64,000 nt of DNA from Pseudovibrio sp. Alg231-02 (GCF_900143565.1 NZ_FREX01000004.1:186001-250000); one strand, 5' to 3'; positions 1-9,144 are shown, counted from the stretch's first letter. Made by a program: numbers and translations. Notes: a model not told the origin generated them from the letters alone.

Positions 1-89
1 AGACCCGTTTCATCAGAGGCTAAGGTAAAACTGCCATGTTCTGCCACAGCCAGAAACGAGCGAAGGCCATTCCAGTAGATATTGTTCAT
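1..89 (-). CDS. LysR-family regulator, N-terminal fragment (cut by window edge)
   Basis: Only the first 29 codons are inside the window; the gene continues beyond base 1. The translation begins MNNIYWNGLRSFLAVAEHGS, which is the typical start of a LysR winged helix-turn-helix (the W-x-x-L-R-x-F-L-A-V-A-E-x-G-S-F pattern). It is transcribed divergently from the short-chain dehydrogenase at 211, about 120 bases away, an arrangement in which LysR proteins often control the neighbour. Effector and target cannot be judged from this fragment. Confidence 0.75.
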   Translation of the reverse strand, partial: MNNIYWNGLRSFLAVAEHGSFTLASDETG

Positions 90-210
90 CTCAGCCTAAC
101 AATCAATTCGGATTACCCATATTTATCAGCGTGATCATTTTTGTACAATCGCCTCAACACAACGCAAGTTCATCTTGCTCAAGAAAAAGCTAACTAGGCA
201 GGAAAACAAA

Positions 211-933
211 ATGACAAAGCCACTTATCATTATCACTGGCGCAAGTTCCGGCATTGGTGCAGCGATTGCGAAGTCTTTCAGCGCGGCTGGCCACCCACTT
301 CTTCTGCTGGCTCGCCGGGTTGAGCAGATGGAAGCTCTGGGCCTTCCAAACACACTGTGCCGCGGCGTTGACGTCACCAGCCGTGAGCAGCTGATTGCAG
401 CTGTAAAGGAAGCGGAAGAGAAATTCGGCCCTGCAGACGCACTCGTCAACAACGCTGGCTGCATGCTGCTGGGTGATCTGTCCGTTCAAGATCCAACTGA
501 ATGGGACCGTATGATCGACCTGAATGTGAAGGGTGTTCTCAATGGCATCCACGCAGTTCTGCCAGGCATGAAAGCGCGCAAGGGCGGCTCCATCATCAAC
601 GTCAGCTCCATTGCAGGCCGCAAAACATTCCCGGCACACGCAGCTTACTGCGGCACCAAGTTTGCCGTTCACGCCATCAGCGAAAACCTGCGTGAAGAAG
701 TGGCAGCAGACAACGTGCGCGTCATGACCATTGCTCCGGGTGCAGTACAAACTGAATTGCTGTCCCACACCACCTCTCAGGATATCATTGATGGTTACGA
801 GCAGTGGAAGAAAGAAATGGGCGGCGTGCTTGACCCACAAAACGTGGCAGACACTGTGCTGTTCGTTTACCAGCAGCCACAGAACGTCAACATCCGCGAA
901 GTTCTGCTTGCAGCAACAGGTCAGCCTGCATAA
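211..933 (+). CDS. short-chain dehydrogenase/reductase (SDR)
   Basis: A 240-residue classical SDR, an NAD(P)-dependent oxidoreductase of the cytoplasm. Visible motifs are the nucleotide-binding G10-ASSGI-G16, NNAG at 80-83, the catalytic Ser in VSS at 131-133 and Y146xxxK150. The open frame extends upstream to 175, but the ATG at 211 is preceded by AGGCAGGA and gives the normal SDR N-terminus. The family resembles the clavaldehyde/serine dehydrogenase-like (YdfG) group, so a small alcohol or hydroxy acid substrate is likely but not shown. A LysR gene is divergent upstream and a strong terminator follows. Confidence 0.9.
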   Translation: MTKPLIIITGASSGIGAAIAKSFSAAGHPLLLLARRVEQMEALGLPNTLCRGVDVTSREQLIAAVKEAEEKFGPADALVNNAGCMLLGDLSVQDPTEWDRMIDLNVKGVLNGIHAVLPGMKARKGGSIINVSSIAGRKTFPAHAAYCGTKFAVHAISENLREEVAADNVRVMTIAPGAVQTELLSHTTSQDIIDGYEQWKKEMGGVLDPQNVADTVLFVYQQPQNVNIREVLLAATGQPA

Positions 934-955
934 CGCAGAGCAACCACGATTTTAT

Positions 956-987
956 AAAAGCCGGCTCTCTCCCTGAGCCGGCTTTTT
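956..987 (+). terminator. Rho-independent terminator after the SDR gene
   Basis: A perfect 12-bp stem (956-967 with 975-986) closes a 7-base loop. The rising arm starts AAAA and the falling arm ends TTTT with one more T, so it can work in both directions; the convergent hydrolase gene ends at 1022. Confidence 0.9.
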
Positions 988-1021
988 CTATGGAGCGAAT
1001 TCTTATCAATCAGAACGCATT

Positions 1022-2260
1022 TTAAGAGTTCGGCACGTCGCTCAAATGACGGGCGATGGCCTGAAACAGCGCGATCGACTTCATCTTCACCATCTCCTTA
1101 TCGCGTTGATAAGAGGGGTAGGTCGAAGTCTTGGCGATCACCACATTTCGAGCCGGGTTGATGTAGAGAAACTGGCCGTGAATGCCGATTGCGGTGAAGT
1201 CACCTTGATCGGATTCCAGCGGCAGCCACCACTGGTACTTATAGCCAAGCGGTGAGGGGCTCTGCGGATTGTTGTAGCCGGGCATCAAGCGCGGCTCGTC
1301 CGGCGTGACCGATGTGTTGATCCACTCTTCCGACACGATACGCTCGCCTTTGTGGTTCAAACCACCACGCTCCAGCACCATTCCCACACGCAGCATATCA
1401 CGCAGGCGGATGTTCACCCCGCCAAAGACAACCGGTTCACCTTCCTGATCCACCATGATTTCAGCGGAGGATTCAGCGCCAATCTTGGACCAGAGCTTCT
1501 CGTTGAACCACTCTTTGTAAGGTTTGCCAGTTGCTCCACGCAGCACCCAGCCCACAACATGCGTATCAATTGAAGAGTAGCGATTGTAAGTTCCCGGCTC
1601 CAACTCACGCGGCACATCCTTGGTGAACTCATCCTGAGAACCCAGCAGGATTGCGACGACAGACTGGACGATGTCAGAATTCAGATCAGCGTAGTTCTCG
1701 TTCCAGCGGACACCCGACGACATTTCCAGCACGTCCTTCAAGCGCACACCGTCATAAGCCGTACCCTTGAGCTCCGGCACATACTTGACGACCTGATCTT
1801 CCACACTCTCGATATGCCCTTCATCCAGCGCCACCCCAACAAGGATGGAGGCCATGGATTTGGAGACAGACATCTGAATGGCATGGGTCTCAGCGGTGTT
1901 GCCGCGATCATAATACTCATGGATCAGCTTACCATTGTGCATGATGGCAAGGCCGGTTGTGTGAGAATCCAGAATGTAATCTGCTGTAGAGGCTGCCTCG
2001 CCCTTATACATAAAGGTCGCTGGCATCGGTGATGCCTGATGCGCCCGCGGCAACTCATAGGTCTCATCTGGCGCTTTCACCGAGGTACTGGAATACTCTT
2101 TGTAAAGCGACCTGAATTTCTGATCGATGTTCTCAGGCTTGAATGCATCCGCATAAGCCATCACGGCACGGATCTCGGCAATATCTTGCCGGAAGTAAAA
2201 AGCACCCGCTGCCAGCAACAGCACAACGGCCAGAACACCCCAGCCAATCTTCTTCAACAT
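1022..2260 (-). CDS. serine hydrolase of the beta-lactamase/penicillin-binding-like fold
   Basis: A 412-residue protein with an N-terminal hydrophobic segment (about residues 5-22), so membrane-anchored or exported. The active-site SxxK is S131-VS-K134, followed by LEMSSGVRWNENY and a YSS motif near 228-230 in place of the YxN of class C beta-lactamases; HGQ stands near the KTG position. This pattern is usual for family S12 esterases and 6-aminohexanoate-dimer-hydrolase-like proteins rather than true beta-lactamases. The ATG at 2260 follows a GGGGGA ribosome site; the open frame up to 2377 lacks one. The substrate is unknown. Confidence 0.85.
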   Translation of the reverse strand: MLKKIGWGVLAVVLLLAAGAFYFRQDIAEIRAVMAYADAFKPENIDQKFRSLYKEYSSTSVKAPDETYELPRAHQASPMPATFMYKGEAASTADYILDSHTTGLAIMHNGKLIHEYYDRGNTAETHAIQMSVSKSMASILVGVALDEGHIESVEDQVVKYVPELKGTAYDGVRLKDVLEMSSGVRWNENYADLNSDIVQSVVAILLGSQDEFTKDVPRELEPGTYNRYSSIDTHVVGWVLRGATGKPYKEWFNEKLWSKIGAESSAEIMVDQEGEPVVFGGVNIRLRDMLRVGMVLERGGLNHKGERIVSEEWINTSVTPDEPRLMPGYNNPQSPSPLGYKYQWWLPLESDQGDFTAIGIHGQFLYINPARNVVIAKTSTYPSYQRDKEMVKMKSIALFQAIARHLSDVPNS

Positions 2261-2474
2261 GACGTCCCCCAATTCGCGGTGAAAGGTCAAAACCTCCAGA
2301 GCGAACCCAAACCTTACGCATAGGTTAATCGCTTGTAAAGCGAGCCGCTGGCAACTTAAGAGCGGTGTATTACCCAATTAAACGCAATTAAAACATAAGC
2401 GCTCACACAACCTTTGCGGGTTTCCTGTTTAATGGCTGCGACCTTCTTTTCTCCAAGTGGTGGGAGCAACTGGT

Positions 2475-2828
2475 ATGCAGACAAAAGCAAAAACAACCCT
2501 TCTTGCACTGAGTTTCCTCGTTTTTTCAGCAGGTTACGGCCTCGCGCAGATCAACAACTTTGCGGATGATCCTGTCGCAAACGAAAACGCCAATCCCTTA
2601 AAGTCAGAATACCCCGATATTGTAAGTCCGGTCTCTGATTGTCCCGACATCGCAGAAAAATACCGCACCGGCGGCGCTGGCGCTGATCCATTGGGCTATC
2701 CGCCGAATTTTGGTTTCACCAACATGTCCGCCGCTGATCAGGAGGCTTGTATCAAGGAAATCAACAAGGATGGCAACATCAATGAGAAGCAGGAAACCCA
2801 GGAAGAGAACAACATCCTGCAGAATTAA
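2475..2828 (+). CDS. small secreted hypothetical protein
   Basis: A 117-residue protein whose first 25 residues form a clear signal peptide (charged MQTKAK, hydrophobic TLLALSFLVFSA, cleavage near GLAQ). The mature part is short, acidic and rich in Asn and Asp, with two Cys (near 55 and 91) that could form a disulfide in the periplasm. The ATG at 2475 has GGGAG eight bases upstream; a GTG at 2457 is less likely. I do not recognise the family. It stands alone between two minus-strand genes. Confidence 0.65.
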   Translation: MQTKAKTTLLALSFLVFSAGYGLAQINNFADDPVANENANPLKSEYPDIVSPVSDCPDIAEKYRTGGAGADPLGYPPNFGFTNMSAADQEACIKEINKDGNINEKQETQEENNILQN

Positions 2829-2857
2829 AGACAAGCTTGTGCTTCTCTAAGAGATTG

Positions 2858-3736
2858 TTATTGCAGCGGTAAATAGATCTCGACAACGAGATCTTCAGGA
2901 GCGGTGTTGGTTGGGCTGTTCCAAAACACCTCATAACACGGATGGTCCGCGACCTCTTCACCTGAGTTCGGCAGCCACACGCCATAAAGATAACAGAAAG
3001 CCGCCTGCAAACCTGCATACGGCCCCTGATGGCGCAGCACGGCACAGCGTCCAGCTGGAATGCTATGTGCTTCAAGTCCCTCAGTATTTTCAAACTGCGG
3101 CGGAACAACAGCACCTACACGAGAGCGTAATTCATTTGGCGGCACGATTGAAGGATCGTCATAATAAATGCCAACAAACGGCCCACATTTACGGATCACA
3201 CCACGAGAAGACAGCATCGCGGCTAACTTACTGAAAACTATACCCATGTCAGAGTAGGGGCCGCGATGATAAAGGACCTGCAATGTCTTTTCAGGCACAT
3301 CTCTGATTTCCACTGGATGCATTGAGAAGATACCGTTTTTTGCCGAGGCAACCGCAGGAGCAACGCTTTTATCCTCACGGAACTGACCGGGCGCAACGCC
3401 ATACTCTCCCTTAAACGCACGAGAAAAACTCTGTGCACTCGGGTAGCCATATCTCTCCGCAATCTCGGTAACAGCTTGTTTTGTTTGAACAAGATCTAAC
3501 GCAGCTCTATTCAACCGGATGCGGCGGATTGAGCTCGCCAACGTTTCACCGCGCATGCTCTGGAAAACACGATGCCAGTGAAAACGCGACATGCAGGCAA
3601 CATCAGCCAATGCATCAAGGCTAAGATCACCATCCAGATTTTCATAGATATATTCAAGAACACGCAGCATTCGTTTCTCATAGGCTGCCTTGTTCTGCTC
3701 CGCTTTCACGCCCCAGCTTCCTCTGTCTGTTGTCAT
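2858..3736 (-). CDS. AraC-family regulator with GyrI-like effector domain
   Basis: A 292-residue transcription factor. Residues 20-120 carry the two helix-turn-helix units of AraC/XylS proteins (LDALADVACMSRFHWHRVF and ITEIAERYGY-like region with AQSFSRAFK). Residues about 135-292 form a GyrI-like/SOUL-type small-molecule binding domain (HRGPYSDMG, HQGPYAGL). This order is that of Rob/SbmC-type multidrug-sensing regulators. The ATG at 3736 follows AAGGGTGG; longer starts add a region unlike the family. No dedicated target gene is adjacent. Confidence 0.9.
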   Translation of the reverse strand: MTTDRGSWGVKAEQNKAAYEKRMLRVLEYIYENLDGDLSLDALADVACMSRFHWHRVFQSMRGETLASSIRRIRLNRAALDLVQTKQAVTEIAERYGYPSAQSFSRAFKGEYGVAPGQFREDKSVAPAVASAKNGIFSMHPVEIRDVPEKTLQVLYHRGPYSDMGIVFSKLAAMLSSRGVIRKCGPFVGIYYDDPSIVPPNELRSRVGAVVPPQFENTEGLEAHSIPAGRCAVLRHQGPYAGLQAAFCYLYGVWLPNSGEEVADHPCYEVFWNSPTNTAPEDLVVEIYLPLQ

Positions 3737-4079
3737 TTCCACCCTTACAACACAGAGGGAGTGAACATATCTTGCTATTTTGACCTTGAAGCAGGCGAGT
3801 TGAGGTGAATCATGAACAAACCGAGGCAATCATTACTGGCGGCTTGCTTTGAGTAGTTCCACCTATTGCTGCATTCACTTACCAACTCACCTTACACGCT
3901 TTCTTTCAGAAACTGACAGTTCTTTGAGCCCCGACGGTGACTTAGTCACTTTCACGAGCAAATTTCTGAAATTTTACTTATAAAACGGTTGCTTTTCGGA
4001 CCTTGGCTCGGATAAAGCGGAGGCAACAACTGGCCAAGTATCGGGCTATGGCCTAATCAAAACAATCTAAGGATTGCAA
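3737..4079. other. 343-bp intergenic region upstream of fpr
   Basis: It separates the divergent AraC regulator and fpr, so it holds both promoters. The only structure I can point to is GTGAC-TTA-GTCAC (3937-3949), a 5-bp-arm inverted repeat. No open frame or RNA gene is convincing. Confidence 0.4.
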
Positions 4080-4916
4080 ATGACCGACGCAGCGTTGGCC
4101 CCAGCTCCTGTGCTTGATCAGGAAGCCAAGACCGAATTTCCTATTCCAGCAAACGTATTTGCTGAAAAAGTAGTGTCCGTTAAACACTACACTGACCGCC
4201 TGTTTAAATTCCGCATCACGCGCCCAAGCTCTTTCCGTTTCCGCTCTGGCGAGTTTGTCATGATCGGCCTGCCAAATGCTGAGAAGCCGGTTTTCCGCGC
4301 ATACTCCATTGCAAGCCCATCCTGGGATGAAGAGCTGGAGTTCTTCTCCATTAAAGTCCAGGACGGTCCGCTGACTGAACATCTGCAGAAGATTCAGCCA
4401 GGCGACACCGTTCTTATGCGTAAGAAGCCGACCGGCACGCTCGTAAATGATGCCCTGATCCCAGGCCGCCGTCTTTACATGTTCTCTACCGGTACAGGCG
4501 TTGCACCGTTCGCATCCTTGATCCGCGATCCAGAAACCTATGAGAAGTTTGAGGAAGTTATTCTGACCCAGACTTGTCGCGAAGTGAATGAACTCACCTA
4601 CGCGAAGGAACTGGTTGAGGAAGTGAAGAACGATCCACTCGTTGGTGAATTTGCCGCTGGTAAACTGCGCCTGCACACAGCAGCGACCCGTGAGCCATAT
4701 CCTTGTCAGGAACGCATCACCACTCTGATCGAAAATGGCAAGCTTTTTGAAGACCTTGGCGTGCCGAAGCTGGATTCTGCGATTGACCGCGGCATGATCT
4801 GTGGCTCCATGGAGATGATCAACGACACCAAGGCGATCCTTGAAAAGCATGGCCTTGAAGAAGGTTCCAACGCAGCCCCATCCACATTCGTGGTTGAGCG
4901 CGCATTCGTTGGCTAA
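4080..4916 (+). CDS. fpr: ferredoxin/flavodoxin-NADP+ reductase
   Basis: A 278-residue FAD enzyme that moves electrons between NADPH and ferredoxin or flavodoxin in the cytoplasm. It shows the FAD-binding RAYSIAS motif near residue 80, the NADP-binding GTGVAPF loop near 140, and the C-terminal ending ERAFVG typical of alphaproteobacterial Fpr. The ATG at 4080 has AGGA six bases upstream. It converges on a Rieske oxygenase gene that needs a reductase partner; Fpr may supply electrons to it, but the opposite orientation means they are not co-transcribed. Confidence 0.93.
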   Translation: MTDAALAPAPVLDQEAKTEFPIPANVFAEKVVSVKHYTDRLFKFRITRPSSFRFRSGEFVMIGLPNAEKPVFRAYSIASPSWDEELEFFSIKVQDGPLTEHLQKIQPGDTVLMRKKPTGTLVNDALIPGRRLYMFSTGTGVAPFASLIRDPETYEKFEEVILTQTCREVNELTYAKELVEEVKNDPLVGEFAAGKLRLHTAATREPYPCQERITTLIENGKLFEDLGVPKLDSAIDRGMICGSMEMINDTKAILEKHGLEEGSNAAPSTFVVERAFVG

Positions 4917-4939
4917 GCCATTTACTTCGGAATTTTGCG

Positions 4940-4975
4940 AAAAGCCCGCTGTTCATTCAGCGGGCTTTTCTTTTG
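4940..4975. terminator. bidirectional terminator between fpr and the Rieske gene
   Basis: A perfect 12-bp stem (4940-4951 with 4958-4969) with a 6-base loop, A-rich before and T-rich after. It lies between two convergent genes and can end both transcripts. Confidence 0.9.
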
Positions 4976-4990
4976 TCTGCACTTTGCAAT

Positions 4991-6151
4991 TTATGCCTCT
5001 TCCGTCACTTTCATTGCCTCTTCAAGGACTTGGTTAAAGCGATCAAGTGCGCCTTCAAAACGACCGAAAGTCAGATGCGTGTTGGCACCGGAGGCGAACC
5101 CTTGCTGAATCTCTTCGCCCAACTCAAAATCTTCAGTCAGGGTCGTTGAGGTGATCGCCTGATTGCGGACCCAATGCTTCTGCATTTCGTCAGTTTGTGG
5201 CATGGAGTTCGGGACCAGCGTAGCCAATCGGACCCGTGTGCGGTTAACGGCAAGCGGCTCACAATGCACCCAGACAACATGATCTTGCTGAACAAGCAGC
5301 TGTGTTCCCGGCAAGACAGAATAGATGATGTTGGCGTGCTCACGAAGTCTCCACTCCTCCTGAGGTTTGTCTCTCAGTTCAAACAGAGTGATGCGCGGCA
5401 ACACGGACCGCATGTTCCCGCCCAACATCTGATAACTGGACAGGTTCTCCGGGAAATACGGGCCAATCGTTTTGCGGTGGGCTACACGGAAATGATAGGC
5501 CTCAATCCCACCTTCAATCAGCGTCTTCCAATTAGCAGAAATTTCGAAGGTTTCTTCAGCCGCAATCCGGTGATCAGCAAGCTCCAGCCAAGACAGGTCA
5601 TCAGAGAGTGGAGCGAGGCTCTGTTGGATTTCCTCCACATTTGTGGCGTTCGGATCAGCGATAACCCAGATAAAACCATGGGCTTCCAGAACTGGAAGTT
5701 CCTTCAGGCCATATTGAGAGCGATCCAGATCCGGAAAGCCTTGCTGCTCCTGCGGCACCGCTACCAAGTCGCCTTGGTTGGACCATGTCCATGCATGGTA
5801 CGGGCAGGAAAACCTTTGCTTACAGCCAGTTTCTTCTCTCACCAGCTTAGCACCACGGTGGCGGCACACGTTGAGGAACACATGAGCCTTGCCCTTGGCA
5901 TCTCTGGTCAGCAGAACAGGCAGTCCGGAAACGGACCGACTAAGGAAAGCGTTTGCTTCTGACAGTTCTGCTGATTGCGCAGCGGCGACAGGCTTGCTGC
6001 GAAACAAAGCGGTCATTTCCTGAGCAAAGCGATCAGAACAGTTGTAACGCATCACCGGGGAGTGCGTGACTTTCTCATCCAGAAACTTTTCATTTCTGGC
6101 ATCCAAACCAAGCAACTCCGTAATCAAGCTATTTTCTTCATCCCGTGTCAT
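4991..6151 (-). CDS. Rieske non-heme iron oxygenase, alpha subunit
   Basis: A 386-residue ring-hydroxylating-type oxygenase. The Rieske [2Fe-2S] ligands are C96-x-H98 and C116-xx-H119. The mononuclear iron site follows near 215-225 as E-A-Y-H-x4-H. This family hydroxylates or demethylates aromatic acids, quaternary amines and similar compounds; the overall look is like carnitine/glycine-betaine or aromatic monooxygenases, and the substrate is not evident. No small beta subunit or dedicated reductase is adjacent, although fpr converges on it. Two palindromic operators lie just upstream of its start, shared with a divergent TetR gene. Confidence 0.9.
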   Translation of the reverse strand: MTRDEENSLITELLGLDARNEKFLDEKVTHSPVMRYNCSDRFAQEMTALFRSKPVAAAQSAELSEANAFLSRSVSGLPVLLTRDAKGKAHVFLNVCRHRGAKLVREETGCKQRFSCPYHAWTWSNQGDLVAVPQEQQGFPDLDRSQYGLKELPVLEAHGFIWVIADPNATNVEEIQQSLAPLSDDLSWLELADHRIAAEETFEISANWKTLIEGGIEAYHFRVAHRKTIGPYFPENLSSYQMLGGNMRSVLPRITLFELRDKPQEEWRLREHANIIYSVLPGTQLLVQQDHVVWVHCEPLAVNRTRVRLATLVPNSMPQTDEMQKHWVRNQAITSTTLTEDFELGEEIQQGFASGANTHLTFGRFEGALDRFNQVLEEAMKVTEEA

Positions 6152-6163
6152 GGCAAATCCTCC

Positions 6164-6204
6164 ACTTACCGATCGGTAAGTATAAACTTACCACTTGGTA
6201 AGTT
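6164..6204. promoter_or_regulatory. paired TetR operators between the Rieske and TetR genes
   Basis: Two inverted repeats share the half-site ACTTACC/GGTAAGT. The first, 6164-6181, is a perfect 18-bp palindrome ACTTACCGATCGGTAAGT. The second, 6185-6204, has 8-bp perfect arms around ACTT. Their centres are 22 bp apart, two helical turns, so two dimers could sit on the same face of the DNA. The position between divergent starts at 6151 and 6225 suggests the TetR protein represses both genes. Confidence 0.85.
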
Positions 6205-6224
6205 GTCAAGTTTATCCTATACAG

Positions 6225-6836
6225 ATGGAAAGGGAGCAAGATTTGGATCAGCACGCAGAAAGTCCGAGAACACGTTACATCACAACGGCAAGCGCGGTCT
6301 TCGCACAGAAGGGCTATCACGCTGCAAGCCTCGCAGGCATCGCAGACAGGCTTGGCGTGACCAAACAGGCACTGCTTCATTTCTTTGGCTCAAAGGCTCG
6401 GCTTTATGAGGAGGTGCTGAGCGCGCTTTCTGATCGGCTGCTGCGCTCAATCGAAAACGTCGAAGGGACTACGCCAGAAACCAAGTTGCGCACATTCTTC
6501 CTCCAACTCTCAGAGGATGCGCTTTGCAATGTGGAGGACACGCAGCTAGTTGCCCGAGCTCTGTTGGACGCCCAGACCACCTCCGAAAACTGGCCAATGA
6601 AACCATTTCTGGACGCTCTGGGCGCGCTGGCTCACAAGACGAAGCGATGGTCAAAAGCCTCAGATGCTGAGCTCTTTTGTTGGATTTACCAGAACATCGG
6701 ATCAATCCAACATTTTGCTATCTCACAGACCACACTCAAGGGCATGTATGGAAAAGAAGCTTTCGACGTGCTGAAGGAGACGCATCAGGCACAACTCCGT
6801 GCGGCTCTTGCTGATCTGGAGGAAGACCCAGTTTAG
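6225..6836 (+). CDS. TetR-family regulator of the Rieske oxygenase
   Basis: A 203-residue repressor-type protein. The N-terminal helix-turn-helix is visible at about residues 15-60 (ITTASAVFAQKGYHAASLAGIADRL..., then VTKQALLHFFGSK); the rest is a helical ligand-binding domain. The ATG at 6225 gives the usual TetR length; the longer open frame begins inside an operator and is rejected. The last bases overlap the convergent ABC-F gene by 4 nt. Likely ligand is the substrate of the divergent oxygenase or a related aromatic or amine compound. Confidence 0.9.
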   Translation: MEREQDLDQHAESPRTRYITTASAVFAQKGYHAASLAGIADRLGVTKQALLHFFGSKARLYEEVLSALSDRLLRSIENVEGTTPETKLRTFFLQLSEDALCNVEDTQLVARALLDAQTTSENWPMKPFLDALGALAHKTKRWSKASDAELFCWIYQNIGSIQHFAISQTTLKGMYGKEAFDVLKETHQAQLRAALADLEEDPV

Positions 6837-8614
6837 CCGTTCAACTCAAGCCGCTCGTGAATTTGAGCAATCTCGTCTTTCCATTGCACTTGCAGGTGAG
6901 GTGACTGCCGGTTAGGCCGCCGTGCCATATCCGCTTCCATCAGCGTTTCCAACTCAATCAACCGCTCTAGCAGTTCATCTTCCCCAGAATGATCTGTTTC
7001 AGGCGCCGTATCCTCAATCCTACTCTCAACAGCAGGTTGCTCAATGGCAGCAGCTTTGATGGCTTTCACCTGAACTTCTGCGATCAACGCATACGCGGCA
7101 TCCACATCGTTTACTTCCTGCAGACGCCCATTTTGCACAACCCAGAACCGGTTACACGTCGCTTCCACCAGATGCCTGTCGTGCGAAACCAACAAGAATG
7201 AACCGTTAAACGACTGAAGTTGGTTTGAAAGCTCATTACGACCGTAAAGATCCAGGTGGTTGGTCGGCTCATCAAGCATCATCAGGTTGGCCTGCACCTG
7301 AGACAGAGAGACAAGCAACAGACGCGCGCGCTCACCGCCGCTCAATTGAGAGACTTTCTGCGACAACTGATTGTATTTGAATCCAGCCGCAATAATGGTC
7401 TTCTCGCAGTCAGGTACCCGCAGATCTACACCAAGAGCTTCTCCGACAGACACCATCCCCTCAACCAGATTAGCTTCCCCTGGAAGCTGTTGAAGTGTCT
7501 GATCATAAAACGCAATCCGGCATCGTGGATGGACCCGCACGTCGCCCGCCTCACTCGTCCGCTTCTCCCAGCAGCAGCGCAGCAGGCTGGACTTACCTGT
7601 TCCGTTCGCTCCCATAACCGCAATCCGGTCGCCGGGCCGCACAGCAATGTCATCTACATTGTATAGGAACACATCCGCCACAGGCGGCGTCACAGTCAGG
7701 TCCTTCAACTGAACCAGCCGGTCAGCCTGAATTTGCTCTCCGGCAATAGACAGGTTCCACGGATAAGCCTCAACGGCATCAGTCTGGTCGTCCTTCATGC
7801 GGTCGACCATCTTTTCCATGGACTTGGCTTTGCGTGACAGGTCTTCGTTGTCGAACGTTCGCCCCCAATCCGCGAGGCGTTTGGCACTGGCCTCAACGCG
7901 CTTGATCTCTTTTTCCTCGGAGTCACGCCGGGCGATACGTGCTTGAGTCAAAACTTCATGTTCTGCCAGGGCCTTCGTGCAGGGCAGGTCAAAGGCATTT
8001 AGTTTGCGATCCTGAAGAATCCATGTGCGATTGGTGACGGAATCGAGCAATGTTGCATCATGAGAGATCATTAGAAAGCTACCTTTCCACGATTTCAGGA
8101 AGCTTTCAAGCCACATGATTGTTGGCAGGTCCAAGTGGTTGCTTGGCTCATCCAGCAACAGCAAATTCGGCTCAATCATCAAAGCACGTGCCAGCATGAG
8201 GCGTGTCATCTGACCACCGCTGAGGTCCTTACAAAGCACAGTGGACTGGTGAGGCTCGAACCCCATTTCCGGCAGCATCACATCCACCTTCCAATCCATC
8301 CAGTCGCGCTTATCCTTTGGCAAAGCCTCACGAACAGCCTCAGCCAGCGTCAGTTCCATCAGTTGTTTGGGAAGATGCTGCTCAACACAGGAAACGACAG
8401 CAGCACGAGAGACCGAGATGCTGCCCTCGCTAGGCTCACCGCGACCAGCAAGGATGTTGAGAAACGTCGACTTACCGCATCCGTTGTGGCCTACCAGCCC
8501 AATCCGGTCGCCTGCATTAAGCCCGAAGGAGAGATTTTCAAACAACACACGCTCAGGCGACTGCTGCCAAAGACCACTGCCGGTTATCAATGGATTGCTA
8601 CTGGACTTCGCCAC
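6833..8614 (-). CDS. ABC-F family ATPase (duplicated ATP-binding cassette protein)
   Basis: A 593-residue soluble protein with two ATP-binding cassettes and no membrane segment. The first has Walker A at 42-50 (GHNGCGKST), signature LSGGQ at 131-135 and LLLLDEPSNHLDL near 152-163; the second has Walker A at 335-342 (GANGTGKS), LSGGERA and LMMLDEPTNHLDL. A charged linker (about 215-285) joins them and a 70-residue acidic tail follows. ABC-F proteins act on the ribosome as translation factors or antibiotic-resistance protection factors. The start is GTG with GGGAGG upstream. Whether this is a housekeeping Uup/YheS type or a resistance type cannot be told. Confidence 0.9.
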   Translation of the reverse strand: MAKSSSNPLITGSGLWQQSPERVLFENLSFGLNAGDRIGLVGHNGCGKSTFLNILAGRGEPSEGSISVSRAAVVSCVEQHLPKQLMELTLAEAVREALPKDKRDWMDWKVDVMLPEMGFEPHQSTVLCKDLSGGQMTRLMLARALMIEPNLLLLDEPSNHLDLPTIMWLESFLKSWKGSFLMISHDATLLDSVTNRTWILQDRKLNAFDLPCTKALAEHEVLTQARIARRDSEEKEIKRVEASAKRLADWGRTFDNEDLSRKAKSMEKMVDRMKDDQTDAVEAYPWNLSIAGEQIQADRLVQLKDLTVTPPVADVFLYNVDDIAVRPGDRIAVMGANGTGKSSLLRCCWEKRTSEAGDVRVHPRCRIAFYDQTLQQLPGEANLVEGMVSVGEALGVDLRVPDCEKTIIAAGFKYNQLSQKVSQLSGGERARLLLVSLSQVQANLMMLDEPTNHLDLYGRNELSNQLQSFNGSFLLVSHDRHLVEATCNRFWVVQNGRLQEVNDVDAAYALIAEVQVKAIKAAAIEQPAVESRIEDTAPETDHSGEDELLERLIELETLMEADMARRPNRQSPHLQVQWKDEIAQIHERLELNG

Positions 8615-8902
8615 GGGAACGTGCCTCCCAACACATAAAACACTAGGAAACGGATTAGAGAAAAATTACGCAGCTTCCAAGAGGGCGAGAGGTGTAATAC
8701 AGCAAGGGCACTTCAACTTAAGAGAGAACAGAGGATTTCACGTCACACATAATCACAAAAAACAGTGTGAATCCCTTGAATAACCGCCGCAAACTAGGGG
8801 ATCTTGCTCACATGCGGTTTGCAGAGCTGTTCTACATTGCAGAAAAGACTGATGGCGTGTCACTGCCATAAAATCCTGGATTTGAAAGAACAGAAACCTT
8901 AC

Positions 8903-9136
8903 ATGACGACTTCTATGCAACCCTCATCAAACCCCAAGCAGAGCATTGGAGTGGTATTCTCCGTTGCCGCATCCGCGCTTGCTCTTACAGCTGCAATTGG
9001 CTTTGCCTACCTTGCTAATCCAAACCCGGCTTCAAAGCTGCATCTTGCCAACACTGAAGTCTCACATTGCACCGTTGCCGGCGCTACAGCTGTTTTGGGT
9101 CTTCGCGGTGAATGGAACTGCATTGCTGCGCAATGA
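8903..9136 (+). CDS. small single-span membrane or exported hypothetical protein
   Basis: A 77-residue frame beginning MTTSMQPSSNPK and containing one hydrophobic stretch (about residues 15-36, VVFSVAASALALTAAIGFAYL), followed by a short polar tail with two Cys (near 56 and 73). It may be a membrane anchor or an uncleaved export signal. An internal ATG at 8915 is also possible and no strong ribosome site precedes either. No family is recognised. It ends 8 bases from the convergent IalB gene. Confidence 0.45.
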   Translation: MTTSMQPSSNPKQSIGVVFSVAASALALTAAIGFAYLANPNPASKLHLANTEVSHCTVAGATAVLGLRGEWNCIAAQ

Positions 9137-9144
9137 CCACGAGC

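Noticed and set aside
1022-2260. Calling the serine hydrolase a beta-lactamase resistance gene
   Set aside because: The SxxK is present but the YxN and KTG motifs are replaced by YSS and HGQ, which points to an esterase-type member.
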